Source of the DNA: Struthio camelus
Taxonomy: Eukaryota; Chordata; Aves; Struthioniformes; Struthionidae
Reading direction: 5' to 3'
Length of the DNA stretch: 64,000 bases
NCBI RefSeq assembly: GCF_040807025.1
Contig: NC_090944.1
Coordinates: 125,107,738-125,171,737 of the forward strand
The position numbers and the translations under genes were made by a program. Below, piece after piece: positions 26,594 to 38,410 of this stretch. Below the pieces are notes generated by a model. It was not told the origin of the DNA, did no database searches, and saw only the letters and a list, made by a program, of their open reading frames with translations. The stretch's first letter is position 1. Each line of letters starts with the position of its first letter.

Positions 26594-26775
26594 TCAATCC
26601 TCTTCCATGCTGCGGTCAAAGACATAACTTTTAGGACTATTTTCAGTATTATTTACGTCACCTCGGTCTCCACCAATACACATGAGACTCCCATGTGCAA
26701 AGGAGAGGTAGTCACCACGGTAACACATGCTACCAAAATCTTTGTTCCAGAGATTCTGGCTTGTACCGTCCAAGG
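26594..26775 (-). CDS. Candidate last coding exon, kelch-repeat-like C-terminus, gene not recognised
   Basis: On the minus strand an acceptor (GCCGTCGCTTTGTAG|CC) opens 59 complete codons plus two bases and ends in TGA at 26594-26596. The peptide includes LDGTSQNLWNKDFGSMCYRG and LSFAHGSLMCIGGDRGDV, then SPKSYVFDRSMEED. W, then R ten residues on, then GG fifteen further on, then YVFD, is the spacing of one kelch blade. That suggests the end of a beta-propeller protein, but I cannot name the gene. About 170 bases after the stop there is AATAAA and a GT-rich tract, as at a true 3' end. Another frame of the same stretch is also open, so coding status is not proven. It could be a lncRNA exon. Upstream exon candidates are listed separately. 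Confidence 0.5.
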
Positions 26776-29700
26776 CTACAAAGCGACGGCAGAGTTAGCT
26801 TATATATAATGTCAGAAAAGTGAGGGTTAACTTTACATGAGGTTCAGAGAGAGACAGCCTATGCAGCACCCAACCCCACAAGTATTTCTAGTTTCTGTCA
26901 GCTCCTGTAAATGAAAACATGGCAATGTATGCCACAAGGCACTGCAATGAAGGATATTCCAATAAGGGACAGACCCTTTTGGTTGCAACAGGTTCCTCAA
27001 TGTTTCTCTGAACTTCTTAGTACCTTAATCTAATACAGACTAATTGTTAATTAGCTAGTCTGCACCCAGATCCTCATATCTGGCTAATACTGGGTAATAG
27101 GTGACAATTTCATCCACATGAAAAGGAGTTACAGAGTTATTTTATCAGGACAATAAATGTGTACTCTGAGTTAGAAAAACTTTTGAATAGGCAGGATCAG
27201 CAGAACTCCCTATTTTTAAAGATGCCTGATGCATCCCCTGGCAGAGCTCAGATCTCAGTTACTCATGCATTTGTCAGACAGACCTACTGGGCTGCAATTT
27301 TCCATACTAAGTGAGAAACTATTAGCCTTAGTCCCTGATTCTATGGAAAAGTTCAGTCAAAACTATCCATCCATTTTTAAGAACAAGGCTAAGGAAAAAT
27401 ATTGCTTTTGTTGTTCAAATGACAGTGTTCACGGTTGTTTTCTTGATGTTTTATTAATTTTTATTTTCATTAAAGTAAAGCTAGAGAAGCACTTTTGATG
27501 AGCGAGCGTGTTGAAATTTGGCCTGGACCTGCTGCTCCCTAGAAAATCTGCCCACGTTTGCACAAAATACAAAGCCTTTGAAAGACTGCAACTTATTCAT
27601 CTTCAGTAAAGATCTGTTTCACAGCTTCACGTAACGGCTCGAATTTCATCACACTGAGCATGAATTCATTCAACTCCTCTGCATGCCAAGGTTGTGCATG
27701 CATCATCCATCCCCACAGAGCAACTGCTCATGCTTGAGTCACACAGATCTTCTGCATCGCTGTACTGCATGTACATATGCCATCCTCATAAAAACACAAC
27801 CCAGGCCTACACCTGACAGAACAAGGCTCTCCCAGTACTCACAACTTATCTGGAGCTTCTCTGGGTCACACTGAAGCAAGAGCAAGGGAAAGTGAGGCAG
27901 CAGTCTGTCTGTCTCACTTGTGCAGGTGCTGACACCCAGGCAGTACGGCGAGGGAAAGTGTCCTACTCTGAGGAGGGACCTAGACCTGGAATGCGGCAGA
28001 GAAAATCTGTGAAGTAAAGTGCGATAAAGTGTCTGGGAAACAGAGCCTGGGATGGAGATGGCAAAGAAAAGATACTAGGAGTCTTTGAGGTCAAAGGGCT
28101 ACGGGGAGGCAGGAATGTAGATTATGAATGCAGAGTCATACAGGAACTAAGACAGTACGGATATTAGGTCTGGGAACAACAGGCAGAGAAGGTAATGGGA
28201 GAATGAGTGGATAAATCTAATGTCCACCAGACTATTCCCCTCTAGAGCCTGGAAGAGCATCCAAGATCTCAAGGCTTCCCTGCTGTCAGAGCACCAATGA
28301 AACCCACTTTGAAAGATTCCTATTGGCTTCTAGGACAGATCTGCTAAAGCTATGAGAACCTCCTCCTGCTATCTATTATTACGCGCTGCTGAAGAAATCT
28401 CTGTCTTTTGGCTGAGTGTGTTTTTAAACGGAGAAAATACAAAAAAAAGCTGAAAATATGAAAGGAGCATTTTTCACATTGCAAGATCAGTCACCCAAAA
28501 GTTTGGAAACGCATGAAAACCTGATCTATGGAAGAGTTCAACCCAAAGGAGGCTGAAGCGAACAAAGGCTCACGCTAATTTCAGCTGGCTGCATCTAGCA
28601 AGACCAAAAAAAAAGCCATCAAGCTGATGGTGTGCATGGATGTAAAAACAAATTTGTTACATCCAAGATATTGTTGCCACTTACTCAGGCATCACACCAA
28701 ACTACAAAGACTTTTTCAGTTGCCAACCGTTAACAACAACTTGGGTGCATTCACCTGGGCCTCTGGTATTCAAACCATGTTGTGCTTTAATTATTGCACA
28801 ACCAGCAGCTCTATAGGACAGGGTGGTTAATGTACTGGCAGTTGCTTGCATTATTTACAGAGAGCAAATCCGTTGCTCGTTGCAGTGGGAAGTTTCGAGA
28901 GAAGACAAACACAGGATTATTACTCAGAAATTATTGGCCTCTCTCTCTATGCTCAGAGCCTTGTCTGAGGCCACCCACACAGCACGATGGGGTTAGCTGG
29001 GGTTGCTTGGTTTCCAACCCCACACTCAGTGGTTCGGTCTCTCTGGCAACAACCCTGGATACGGAAGCAATGCTTCTACAGTCCACGCCTTAGCTGGGGC
29101 CACAGGAATCCCCCAGTATGACCAACAGTAAGAGAAGCCCCTGCATATTTCAATCCCTTCCTCTAAAAACCTACAGCTGGCCAACCTGCCCACAGGGGCA
29201 GCAGAGCCGTGCCACTGAGGGCAGTGGGTTTTCCCCAGTCTGTTCCTGCAAAAAGGGGTGTACCTCTAGGCTCAGTGATCCTTTCCATGACTAGTTGGTG
29301 GGGAAGGAAGGAAAGCTTTGACTTCCCAAATACAAATAATCAAAGTGAAAGTTCTCCTCAATCCCACAAGATGGCAGGAGCTGCTCAAAAATTTGCTCTT
29401 CACCAGCTGGAAGGGCTTGCAGGCTTTTGTAGTCTCCTCTGACAAGCCATTGCTCTCTGAGGAGTTAAATGAAATCCTATTTTTTAATAAGACAGGAGAA
29501 GCCTGGCAAAGGCATATCAGCAAGCGCTCATGGATCTCTTAGGAACAGTGGGATGTTGTATCGGTGACTCCGCGGCAGTGACAGACTGATGTGGGGGAAT
29601 GCTTCATGTGGGAACAATCTCCAGAATCTGCTTTCTGGAAAGGAAAAAAAAAAAAAAAAAGAAAAAAAAAGAATGAGCAAACTAAAAGTGGACAGAGGAA

Positions 29701-32700
29701 GCCGCAACTGACTTGTTTAAAGATTTTAATATCAGAGCTTGCCGACACAGTGCCTGCAGCATTCCTTACATTACTTGCAGCATGAAGACATGAGAAAGCC
29801 ATGAAAATTCAGACACTTGGTCAAGAAAGGTCAATTTTTATTCCCTTTAGTTTACAGCTGACTTCTCCTCCTATGAAGCAACCTTTTTTCCAAGGACCTA
29901 ATTAAAAGCAAACTTTTCCACCAGAGCATATTCTGCCCTTAGGACAGTAATAATCCAAAACAAATGAATTAAATGCTAATTAATAACCGTATGAATGGGT
30001 CTGATACTTTGTGAAACACATATAAAGAAAAAAGAGAAGTGAATGAAATGCCTGTAGCAATATTCTGATGAAGGAAGCACTGAAGATAGTCTTTGCGTGA
30101 TCACCTTTAGAAGGAAGAGACAGGAAACACCTAAATGTCTTTAACCACGCTGAAGGATGTCTGCTCAGCTGCCTCCGTAGGTGAGTTTCCTTGTCACTGT
30201 ACAGAGCAACTATCTGCAGGTCAAAACTTCCCCCCCTCGACTGCCAAAGGAGATTCAGCCCTGACCTGACAGGACCGCTTGCATTTCGGGCTGGATGCAG
30301 CTCTCTGCCGGTAGCTGACAGAGCCAGCAGCAGTGCCAGTCAGTCAGCATGAGGGGGACGTCAGTCCCAGGTGCTGAGATGGAGGCCCACCATTTCTCGC
30401 TCTGCATTGCTGCAAGCAATATATCTACAAAACATGATATTAAAAAGGAAAATGTTTACATATGGAGGACAGTGCCTGACTGCTATTGAGTCTGCAGCGA
30501 TCTGAATCTATGAACATGAGATGAGAGACCCTAACGTACATTATTTATCCCTGATGTATCAAGTCTTCCCTTCATGCCTTTTTCTCCAAGTATTTTTATG
30601 GCGCTGAAGCCCCTGACAGGCACCATATATCGCTTCATATTCTGCTTCAGCCTCCTGAAACCTGAATATGCTTTATTTTCACTGATCTCTGTGCTACTTC
30701 AGCTGATATATTTTCCTATCTGACTTGTACTGACTAGGATATATTTTTTTTCTTAGACCTTCCAGAGCTAACTAATGTTGTGGCACCGACTGTCTTCAAC
30801 TAACTTATTTCGCATAGGATACACTGTCTTTCTATTTGACTGTGTGTCCCCTTGTGGCCAGAAACAAGACTGAATTCAGCCTACAAATCTGAAACAAATC
30901 ATTCCCCACTGCGGAAGAAAGAATTGCTTATTTTGCTGAAGAAGGAAGCTCTTGAATAGCATACTAGTCCCCTAGAAAGCTCAGGTTTAACTATTATAGA
31001 AGCAATTTTCATCCCCAAAATTCAGATTGCCTTTTGAAGATCCTGAAAGCTGGTCACCTTTGAATCTGAACTTTGGTTCTATTATCTATCTGTAAGTAAA
31101 ATCTAGATCTAGGTGTGAATTTCAAATACCTTTGGTGGTTGACTCACTATAAAGGCACAAGCAAATTCAGAAATAAAGGCTCTATTTCATAGATTCTAAC
31201 CCACAAAGAAACCTGCAATGTCTGGGCTGCACGCGTACAGTGCTTTGAACAAACAACAGCAACTACCCTTTATGCAGAGAACACAAAATAACTTTAGGTT
31301 CTGTTCGAAAGCCTGTAAGCCCCAAGCCAAAACGCTTATCTGTTTTATTGAGACAAGCAGAATTAAGCATTTTCTTCAGGTAGTTAACACTGTAAATGCA
31401 ATTAACATTTTCTAAATTTTAAGCTGAGCTGCAACAATAACAACAACAAAGCCAGTAAAAGCATGAAGGTCTGGGGAGAACGAGGACCTCCTCAAAGAAG
31501 TGCCAATCACAGAAGGATGTATGGGTGGGAGGTATCATGGACTGTAAAGAGGGAGCTGTGGGAGGAGACTTATACTGCTCTAGCAGAAAAGAAGCTAGGA
31601 GACTGCTCACAGCTGAGGAGTCAAAGTGAAAGACGTTGCAAATCAGAGTGCCAAGAACAGAAATGGAGGCTCCCGAATGCAAAACAATGCAGAGGGCACG
31701 GATTTACGGAGCTTTGATTTATAAGCTGAGGTCACTTGGCAAACCTTTCTCTCTTTCTTTGTTTTAAGCCTTCTGTGCTTTTAATTACCTATGACTAAAA
31801 AGACAGTTTTCAGGACTAAGCCCATCTCATGTTGTGGACATTCCATACATAGAGGCTTCCTCCCTCCCGATGCATTTCCCGAAAGCTGCTCCTGGCAGCC
31901 CTGACACTAATCCATTTCAGTGATAGGGTTTCATGAAGCACCAAGCGTACTCTTGGCAGGCAAGCTGTTTGTGCATCTGGATGTAATAAGGAGCTAGACT
32001 CTAGCCGATGTGGTGGCTCAGCACACTAAACCACCAGGCACAGGATGGTCAGTGTTTTCCTGCTGCTCAAGTTCAAAACGCAGCTTGGAAGCTGGGTACG
32101 GAGTTAAGTTTCTCAGTAAAAATGGCCAGGCCACAGAAAGGGGAGGGAAGATTGTTAAAAGTTGATCGGATGGCTGGATTCTCAGCAGAAAGCTCTGAAG
32201 GTCATAAGAGATCTCCCACAAGCAAGACTAACCAAGACTCCCCTCTTCAAGCTGGGAAGCACCCCAATCCCAAGGGGTGAGGTGGGAAGAAGGAACAACC
32301 CTCCTGGGCTGTGTGAGAGACGGAATGTGGGCCCCGCTGGGACCATTAACGAAACAAAGCTTGGAACTGAGCCCAGGTGGCACGCCAGTGCAGCACCGTG
32401 CCACTGCTCCCCCTGCCAGCAGCAGCGCTCAGGGGACAGGTCTACTTTGGGTATAGCCGCTCTCCAGCCACCCCAAGCAGTAGCAGATGGCAGGTTATTA
32501 GCCAGGAAGGAAGTACCTTGGCACTACTCTGCAACAAACCGGGCTCCAAACAGCCCATACCAGCCTCCAGGATCCCAAGCGCAACTTTTGCCCTCCTCTC
32601 CAGTCCTGCACCAATGCAAGGCATGTCCTGCTGACTCCACATCTTCACTGCACACGCACGGAAACAGAGGAGAGCAAAAACCATCCTGCAGTTAACAGAC

Positions 32701-32950
32701 ATGCTGAAAAAGAACAAGCTCCCTTTCCTACAGTTGAATTGGCTCCACAGGACTCACAGATGTTTTTTCAAAAAAACAATAAAACCTCCATTTAAATGTT
32801 ACTCAAGCAGTTCTGACTCTTAGGATATATGCAAGAAACAGATGTGCAGAACAGGGAAGTGCCATTTTTATAGAGTGGTTCTTCAGCATTTGAGCCATAC
32901 TAGTTTACATTTGGAGTGTAGGCTCCTTAGCTATACCATTTAATACTTAC
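26776..32950. other. Proposed last intron of the minus-strand locus; includes GC-richer tract
   Basis: If the kelch-like locus is real, this is its last intron. It contains an A-rich run at 29.64 kb. At 31.45-32.7 kb a GC-richer part carries a 177-codon plus-strand frame (32162-32695) with no recognisable domain and a composition-driven Pro/Ser/Arg-rich sequence. I do not call it a gene. Confidence 0.5.
29643..29670 (+). repeat. A-rich tract with one interruption
   Basis: A long A run, one G, then nine A. No SINE or processed gene body is recognisable just upstream, so it is probably simple sequence. Confidence 0.9.
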
Positions 32951-32979
32951 AATAGTTCACAAGGTACAGCCAAATCTTT
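32951..32979 (-). other. Candidate 29-base exon of the minus-strand kelch-like locus
   Basis: The minus strand has TCTTCACTGGCAG|A...CTATT|GTAAGT, a good acceptor and a consensus donor. The frame that fits the last exon reads KIWLYLVNY and then joins T|CC to give S before LDGTS, without a stop. An alternative acceptor at 33012-33013 (GGGCTGAG|GTTGAT) would give a 61-base exon reading EAHVFTGRKIWLYLVNY in the same frame. Either version is open; which is used, if any, needs RNA. Confidence 0.35.
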
Positions 32980-33856
32980 CTGCCAGTGAAGACATGTGCT
33001 TCTTTATCAACCTCAGCCCAAGACGGTAATAAACCAAAATAAATGGGATATTAATACCTTGTTGCCCTACACTTTCCAGATTTCCCACACTTCACCCTTT
33101 ATTAGATTTGCTTTTACCTCTCTACTGTTCCTCAAGCAAGGGGTTACTTCTCCCTTAGTTCTACATCCTGGGATGTGAGTTTAGGGAGCAAAAGTCACTG
33201 CAAGTTGTTTATCAGGCAGAAGCAGAGCTCGTACTGTTGTCAAGTCCCTGAATCCCTCATGTTAGTGGTTTTCTCTGACACGCTGTTCCATATTTGGGCT
33301 TTGGGTAAGCTGACAAGAATGTAATTTCTATTTAAAGATACACACTCAGTTACTTCTATACTTACTAATAAACGTGGGATTTCAAGAGCAAGCAGCGGAA
33401 AAAAAAGTTGGGCAATTTATACATTGAGTTACCTCTAATAGAGAACTTATAATTTTACAAAAAGCTGTTCTTATGTACTTCATAATTTTCCCCCCAAAAT
33501 TCCTTTGGCCCGAAATTTCCATGTTTGGTCTCTGCCCAAATGTAAGTATTTAGATTCCTGCCAATTGTTTTCAGTCAGTTTTCAATTATATGAGAATGAA
33601 AAATAGACATTCCTTCCTATTCCTACGACTAGGGTTGTATTTTCCCATACCTATGTTGAAACAATCTGAACACTGGAATTCTAGGTTCACTTACAAATAG
33701 CTATCAATAGAGTACAACGCCTTCCATGAGTCTGGGGAATCCTTTTTAATTTTTACAAATGCATTTTTTGGCCAAGGAAAAGACTGTATTACACTAGCAC
33801 CTTATTCCACCACATATGTGCTGCATGTGTATATTCAGTCATAGCTAATTACTTAC

Positions 33857-33911
33857 CGTTGAAAGTAAATGTATTCCTTCTTAGCTCCATTACCTTTCCC
33901 GAACAAGCTCT
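33857..33911 (-). other. Candidate 55-base exon of the minus-strand kelch-like locus
   Basis: The minus strand reads CTTTTATCAG|AGAGCTTG ... CAACG|GTAAGT, both sites near consensus. Two frames are open. One (SLFGKGNGAKKEYIYFQ, ending phase 2) joins the 29-base exon and then the last exon in frame. The other (RACSGKVMELRRNTFTFN, ending phase 1) joins the last exon directly. The two readings are mutually exclusive as to frame, so splicing decides. Confidence 0.35.
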
Positions 33912-34892
33912 CTGATAAAAGAGAAAACTGGATTCTGTTGTCTCAATTTCTGCAGATGGCTTTCAAAAGCACTTACGAGTAGATAATCATTTGACTCACA
34001 GTGATTTTCAACTATCGCTCCTTTATCTCTTTAATGTCCTCACACTCACTCTAAATTCCAGTTGAAGTTGATATTACTGTTGAGGAGTAAGTCAGAAAAG
34101 ATCCATCAGGATGTTTAGGCTGCAGACAGAGCTGAGGCAGCGAACTAAACTCAGCAGATTTGATCTAGAAAATTCTACAAAATTATTCTGGAAGCCCAAC
34201 ATATCACTCTGACAGTATCTTTCCAGAGAGAAAATCTCACCTGCGGCTGAGCCACAGCAGCATCTCTGCTGAATTGATAAGAAACTTGTCTGAATTAAGG
34301 CTAATGTTTTCTCTCTTTAAGCATCTATTTAAGACATAGATGCAAAAGATAGGGACCTCCCTTCGTAGGGACAAACCAACAAAATTCTCTCTCCACTTTC
34401 CTGTTCCCCAGCTGGTAAAGCACAACACTGCTCCTCAGAATTTATTAAATACTTAGCTCACCCAGCAGGAGTATTTGTGCAGCAAAATACTACTCAGTGC
34501 AACAAAGCATGACAAAATCAACACCCTATGTGTAAACAAGTTTCATCAAAATCAAAAGCCAAATGAAATATTTCTACCGACACACGCAAGAAATGCAGTG
34601 AAAATTTTTTTGCTTATAATCAATGAGTGTTCTTTCACTGTGTTTACAATCCTGACACGAATTCACCTCTTCTTGTCATTCCAAAAAGGTAAATAAACTT
34701 AGGCAACCTTCAAAACTTTCAGATCTTTAGTCATGGCTTAAGGTTACTATGTAGAAACTAAATAATACCCTCTCTCACTCTGCATAACTCCTTTTTCTCC
34801 AACTAGTCCCACTAATTTCACTAATACTACTTCTGCAGCAAAAGACATAGACAGGTTAAAATTTCTTTTCTTTTCAGAGCAGTTTCTCTTAC

Positions 34893-34953
34893 CATGTATA
34901 GAGCTTCAGGATCCAACCCAAGAAATCAGGAAGTGAGTTTTATCAAGAATAAA
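34893..34953 (-). other. Candidate 61-base upstream exon of the minus-strand locus
   Basis: A long pyrimidine tract (CTCTCTCTCTAATTTTTC then TTTTCTCTCTGGGAG) precedes the exon and CATG|GTAAGA ends it. All three frames contain a stop, so it cannot be an internal coding exon of an intact gene. Its last three bases are ATG. Spliced to 33857-33911 and then directly to 26594-26775, this ATG would open a complete 79-residue frame with an in-frame TGA 33 bases upstream. In the kelch-like frame it carries a TGA close to its 3' end, which would mean a broken gene or a non-coding exon. Confidence 0.3.
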
Positions 34954-37900
34954 CTCCCAGAGAGAAAAGAAAAATTAGAGAGAGAGTGCAAAAGAAACGA
35001 ACAAAAGAGATAGAGGCAGAAGAGGAGAATTTATCTGACACAAGCAGAATTTGTGTTGGCCCATCCGTCCACGACAGAAGCGCTAATGAGGCTGCCGATT
35101 CATGGAGCCCTCCGATAAACATACAGATGGCCATTTAAACCATTACAATGGAGTATGTGTATTACATGAGCCAGTGTTTTCACTTGGAGAGGGTAAAGAG
35201 GAAAAGACACAGGCCTGGAGATGATGAAGATAACAGGCCAGGATTATCTGACTTTTCCTATGCCTCAGCCTTCATAAGTTCTTCTTCGAAAATGCTCGTA
35301 AAGAGCTTGACTATAAAAATTCCAGACTTTACTGTTGGCATAATTGATCTCAGATATGTCACTACAGAAGGAGACAGAGGAGTATTCATGTAAGACATAC
35401 ATATCTTGGAGAGGAACCAAGTGTAATATATAATCTTTCCTTCCCAGAAAACCATTCATAGTGTTTTTGGACTAGGCTTAGGCTTTTAAAACCTATTCTC
35501 CAACCTGCAGCATGTTTCAGGCAAAAAGCTCTCAAGACCATAATAAAGAACATTTGAATTTGATAGTGTATTATTAATCTAGTTCTGAAATAATAATTTC
35601 TTGATGATACTTTTTCATTTCAAAGCAAGTGGACTGAGGAACTTTCTCTTAAAAAGATTCTTCCAAAAATCTGAACAGATTACAAAAAACAAAGATCAAA
35701 TTCACAGTTGACACAAGTGGCACTGCCCCATTTGAGTCCGTAATGTGGGGCTTATATTTTTGCTCTACTTAGAGGTGTCTACCAACACCTTATAGTATTA
35801 CAGTTCAACTGCAAGTATTTTTAGAAGCCTCTCTTATTTATGTACCACGCTGTATGCCCCTTTCTTGTTATTATTATAGGCATGTTATCCCTCAGGGGTG
35901 TTTGGGAAAACCTGGTTTCAGTTTCCAACCAATTTTCTCTTTTGTGACTTCCTCACATTCCTCTTTACTCCCCTGTGCAAACACCAATCTTTAGTCCTCC
36001 TGTCTTTCTTTTTCAATGCCCTGTCGTTTCTCCATCTTCTCTCCCTACCGCCTTCTTCCCTTCTCCCCTTCGAAGCTGTTACCCTTTCAGCAGTGACTAT
36101 ATGCTATACCTAGAGGCCACAGCTGAAATCAGAAGCCATCGGACTACATCCTACACAGACGGTCAGACCTACTTTATGCCCGCTCTTCTACTGTTTTACA
36201 TCATCAACATCTACCTTGTAAACCATCAACACATGGGTCCCAAACTGATTGCTATAAGCCTGATCTGTGGTATATCGACTGAAGACCAAAGAAAGACTCA
36301 CAGTGGGTTCAGCGGTCTGCAAATCAGACCCTAATGCACCAGCAGAAACCAGTGTATTAAAGGATCAGCTGAAGGAAAGCAAAATAACTTTTCCTGAGGA
36401 AACTCTGTGCTGAAGCTGCTTATGACCCTGCAGAGGATGGAACTGCTTGTCTGAATTCTGTGAGTGTGTGTGTGAATGAGCATGAGACATCTCGTGGGCC
36501 TTTTAGAGCTGGCTACGTTCAGTTGCTTTGTGGCTGGTGCCAAACGTTTAGTAGCTGTGACTCACTGACCGACTAGTTGTCTTAACATCTTGCCTCATTG
36601 TCCTTTTTCTCTATAAAGGTTTCCCCCCACTTCCATCTGAGATGTCAAGAACAGTGATTCCAGATGTAAGCAAAAAGTTTTCCATTGCAGAGCATTACAG
36701 GACCTCCAGGCATGTCTTGAGTGAAGATCCCAAGATGAAATGGACACTGTTAGATTGCTGGACACCTTGAGAGCAAAGCTGATGGATGAAAGCAAATGCT
36801 CAAGGCAATCTTCCTTGTTATATGGCCTTCAGGCAAGTGAAAGATTAGCGAGATATTTGGCGATACGCCTGTGCAAAGCTCAGGAAGAAAATCTAAGTTC
36901 CTTGTGAAGCAGGCAGAGGCACATGAGATTTTGAGGATACAGTTAATAAAGCAGAAAAGGAAAGAGGGATATTCTGAAGAAATTTTATCAAAACAACTAC
37001 CAGCCCTCGTAAAGTTTTGACGGAACAAAATCAAGTAGCTATTAGAGAACAACAAAACATGAACAATTGTGCTCCTAAAAAGAGCTCCAGAGGAGGCAAC
37101 AGCCATACTCCACATTAGAAGCAGCCTGTGCTACAGGGGAACGACAAGTATGTATACACCAAGACATATAAACTAGGGCTCCAGTCCCGCAGTGCTTTCA
37201 AAGAGGTAACATTCTCGTCATCTTTCCTTGGTGAGCTGAGAATTTACAGCTCTTTTGCTGAGATATTTAACGCTTCCTGAGACTAAGTTTCCAGTTTTGG
37301 AATATTAGGCAGCTGACTAGAGAACCAGTCTCTAGAAATGCTCAGTGCCAGGGAGGCAGTGACAAACGGATCTTGGACAGGGAATAAAACAGCAGGATTT
37401 CATGCTCTGCATATTTAAGGCTTTTGAGCTCATCAGTCTTTGTTTGACTCTCCCTAGGCAGGAAATTGCTAACTACCTTTACATGGCAGGAGCAGCGCAG
37501 CTCCTCCAGGGCTGAGGAGTGGGACTTGGCGGTGATTACAGCAGAAGCATATAGAACACACTCTCCCTCGCCATGGAGGCACTGAGCTGCAGCCAGCTTT
37601 TTAAGGCTGATTAATATAACTGCTTGCAGTCAGTATTCACAGCCGCTTCTCAATTGCTCTTATCCTGGGAAAAATGAGATGCTGTCAGCATAATACTTAA
37701 GAAGAAGAACAACAGAAATCAAATGATCTGTTTTCTTTTGATATTAAATCAATCATAATTTAAGCAATTATATTAACAATAAGATTTTTTTCTAGGTCTC
37801 CAGTGCTCCCTTTGAATTTTCCCCACAACCGATGGTTTGGAAAATTTGGTTTCAGAAAGAGTGAACTATACATGCATTCAATAACTACTCGAATGGGGGT

Positions 37901-38219
37901 GAAGGGCATTGTTCTTAAAAAGAGCAGTGTGAATATTTTAAGTTATTGAGTAGGAGGGTTGGTAACAAGAACAATAGGAGAACTAAATTATTGTTATTTT
38001 GTCTTTCCTATACCTCTCTGCTGTCATACGTTGCCCTTTCCCCCGAAGCAGGGTTTGTTTCCCTGATGGGCTCTTCTAGGGAACTGTCTGAGCTAACATA
38101 ATTATTGTGTCAAACTCTTATCTCAGGGACTGAATAATGACTTTGAATGACTGTCTACTCCAATTGTTAATGAACTGTTTATTGCAATCGGAATCCACGT
38201 TCTTTTAGCTAGGTCTGTT

Positions 38220-38410
38220 GGAGAAGTGTCTTTAGAAAGCTCTCAGAGAAAAAAGGAGAAAGATAAGCAGATGGATGAAAAAAAGAAAATAAGCAGTAAA
38301 CAAAGAACATCGTGGGGGCTGAGAAAAGGAGAGTGAGAGAGAGGGAGAGAGAAAGAATGTTGATTGAAACAAAAAAAAATAAAAATATAGAAAAAGAAAA
38401 TACCAAGGAA
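38220..38410 (+). repeat. Purine-rich, low-complexity tract
   Basis: About 190 bases almost entirely of A and G on plus, including GAGAGTGAGAGAGAGGGAGA and several A runs. Hydrophobic minus-strand frames here are products of composition. Confidence 0.8.

Noticed and set aside
29643-29670. A-rich run as the tail of a retrocopy
   Set aside because: No gene body, SINE or LINE is recognisable upstream, and no target duplication is visible.
36750-37115. 121-codon minus frame and plus-strand Lys/Glu-rich text near 36.9 kb as a processed pseudogene
   Set aside because: No parent gene recognised and stops are frequent; the resemblance to coding sequence is too weak.
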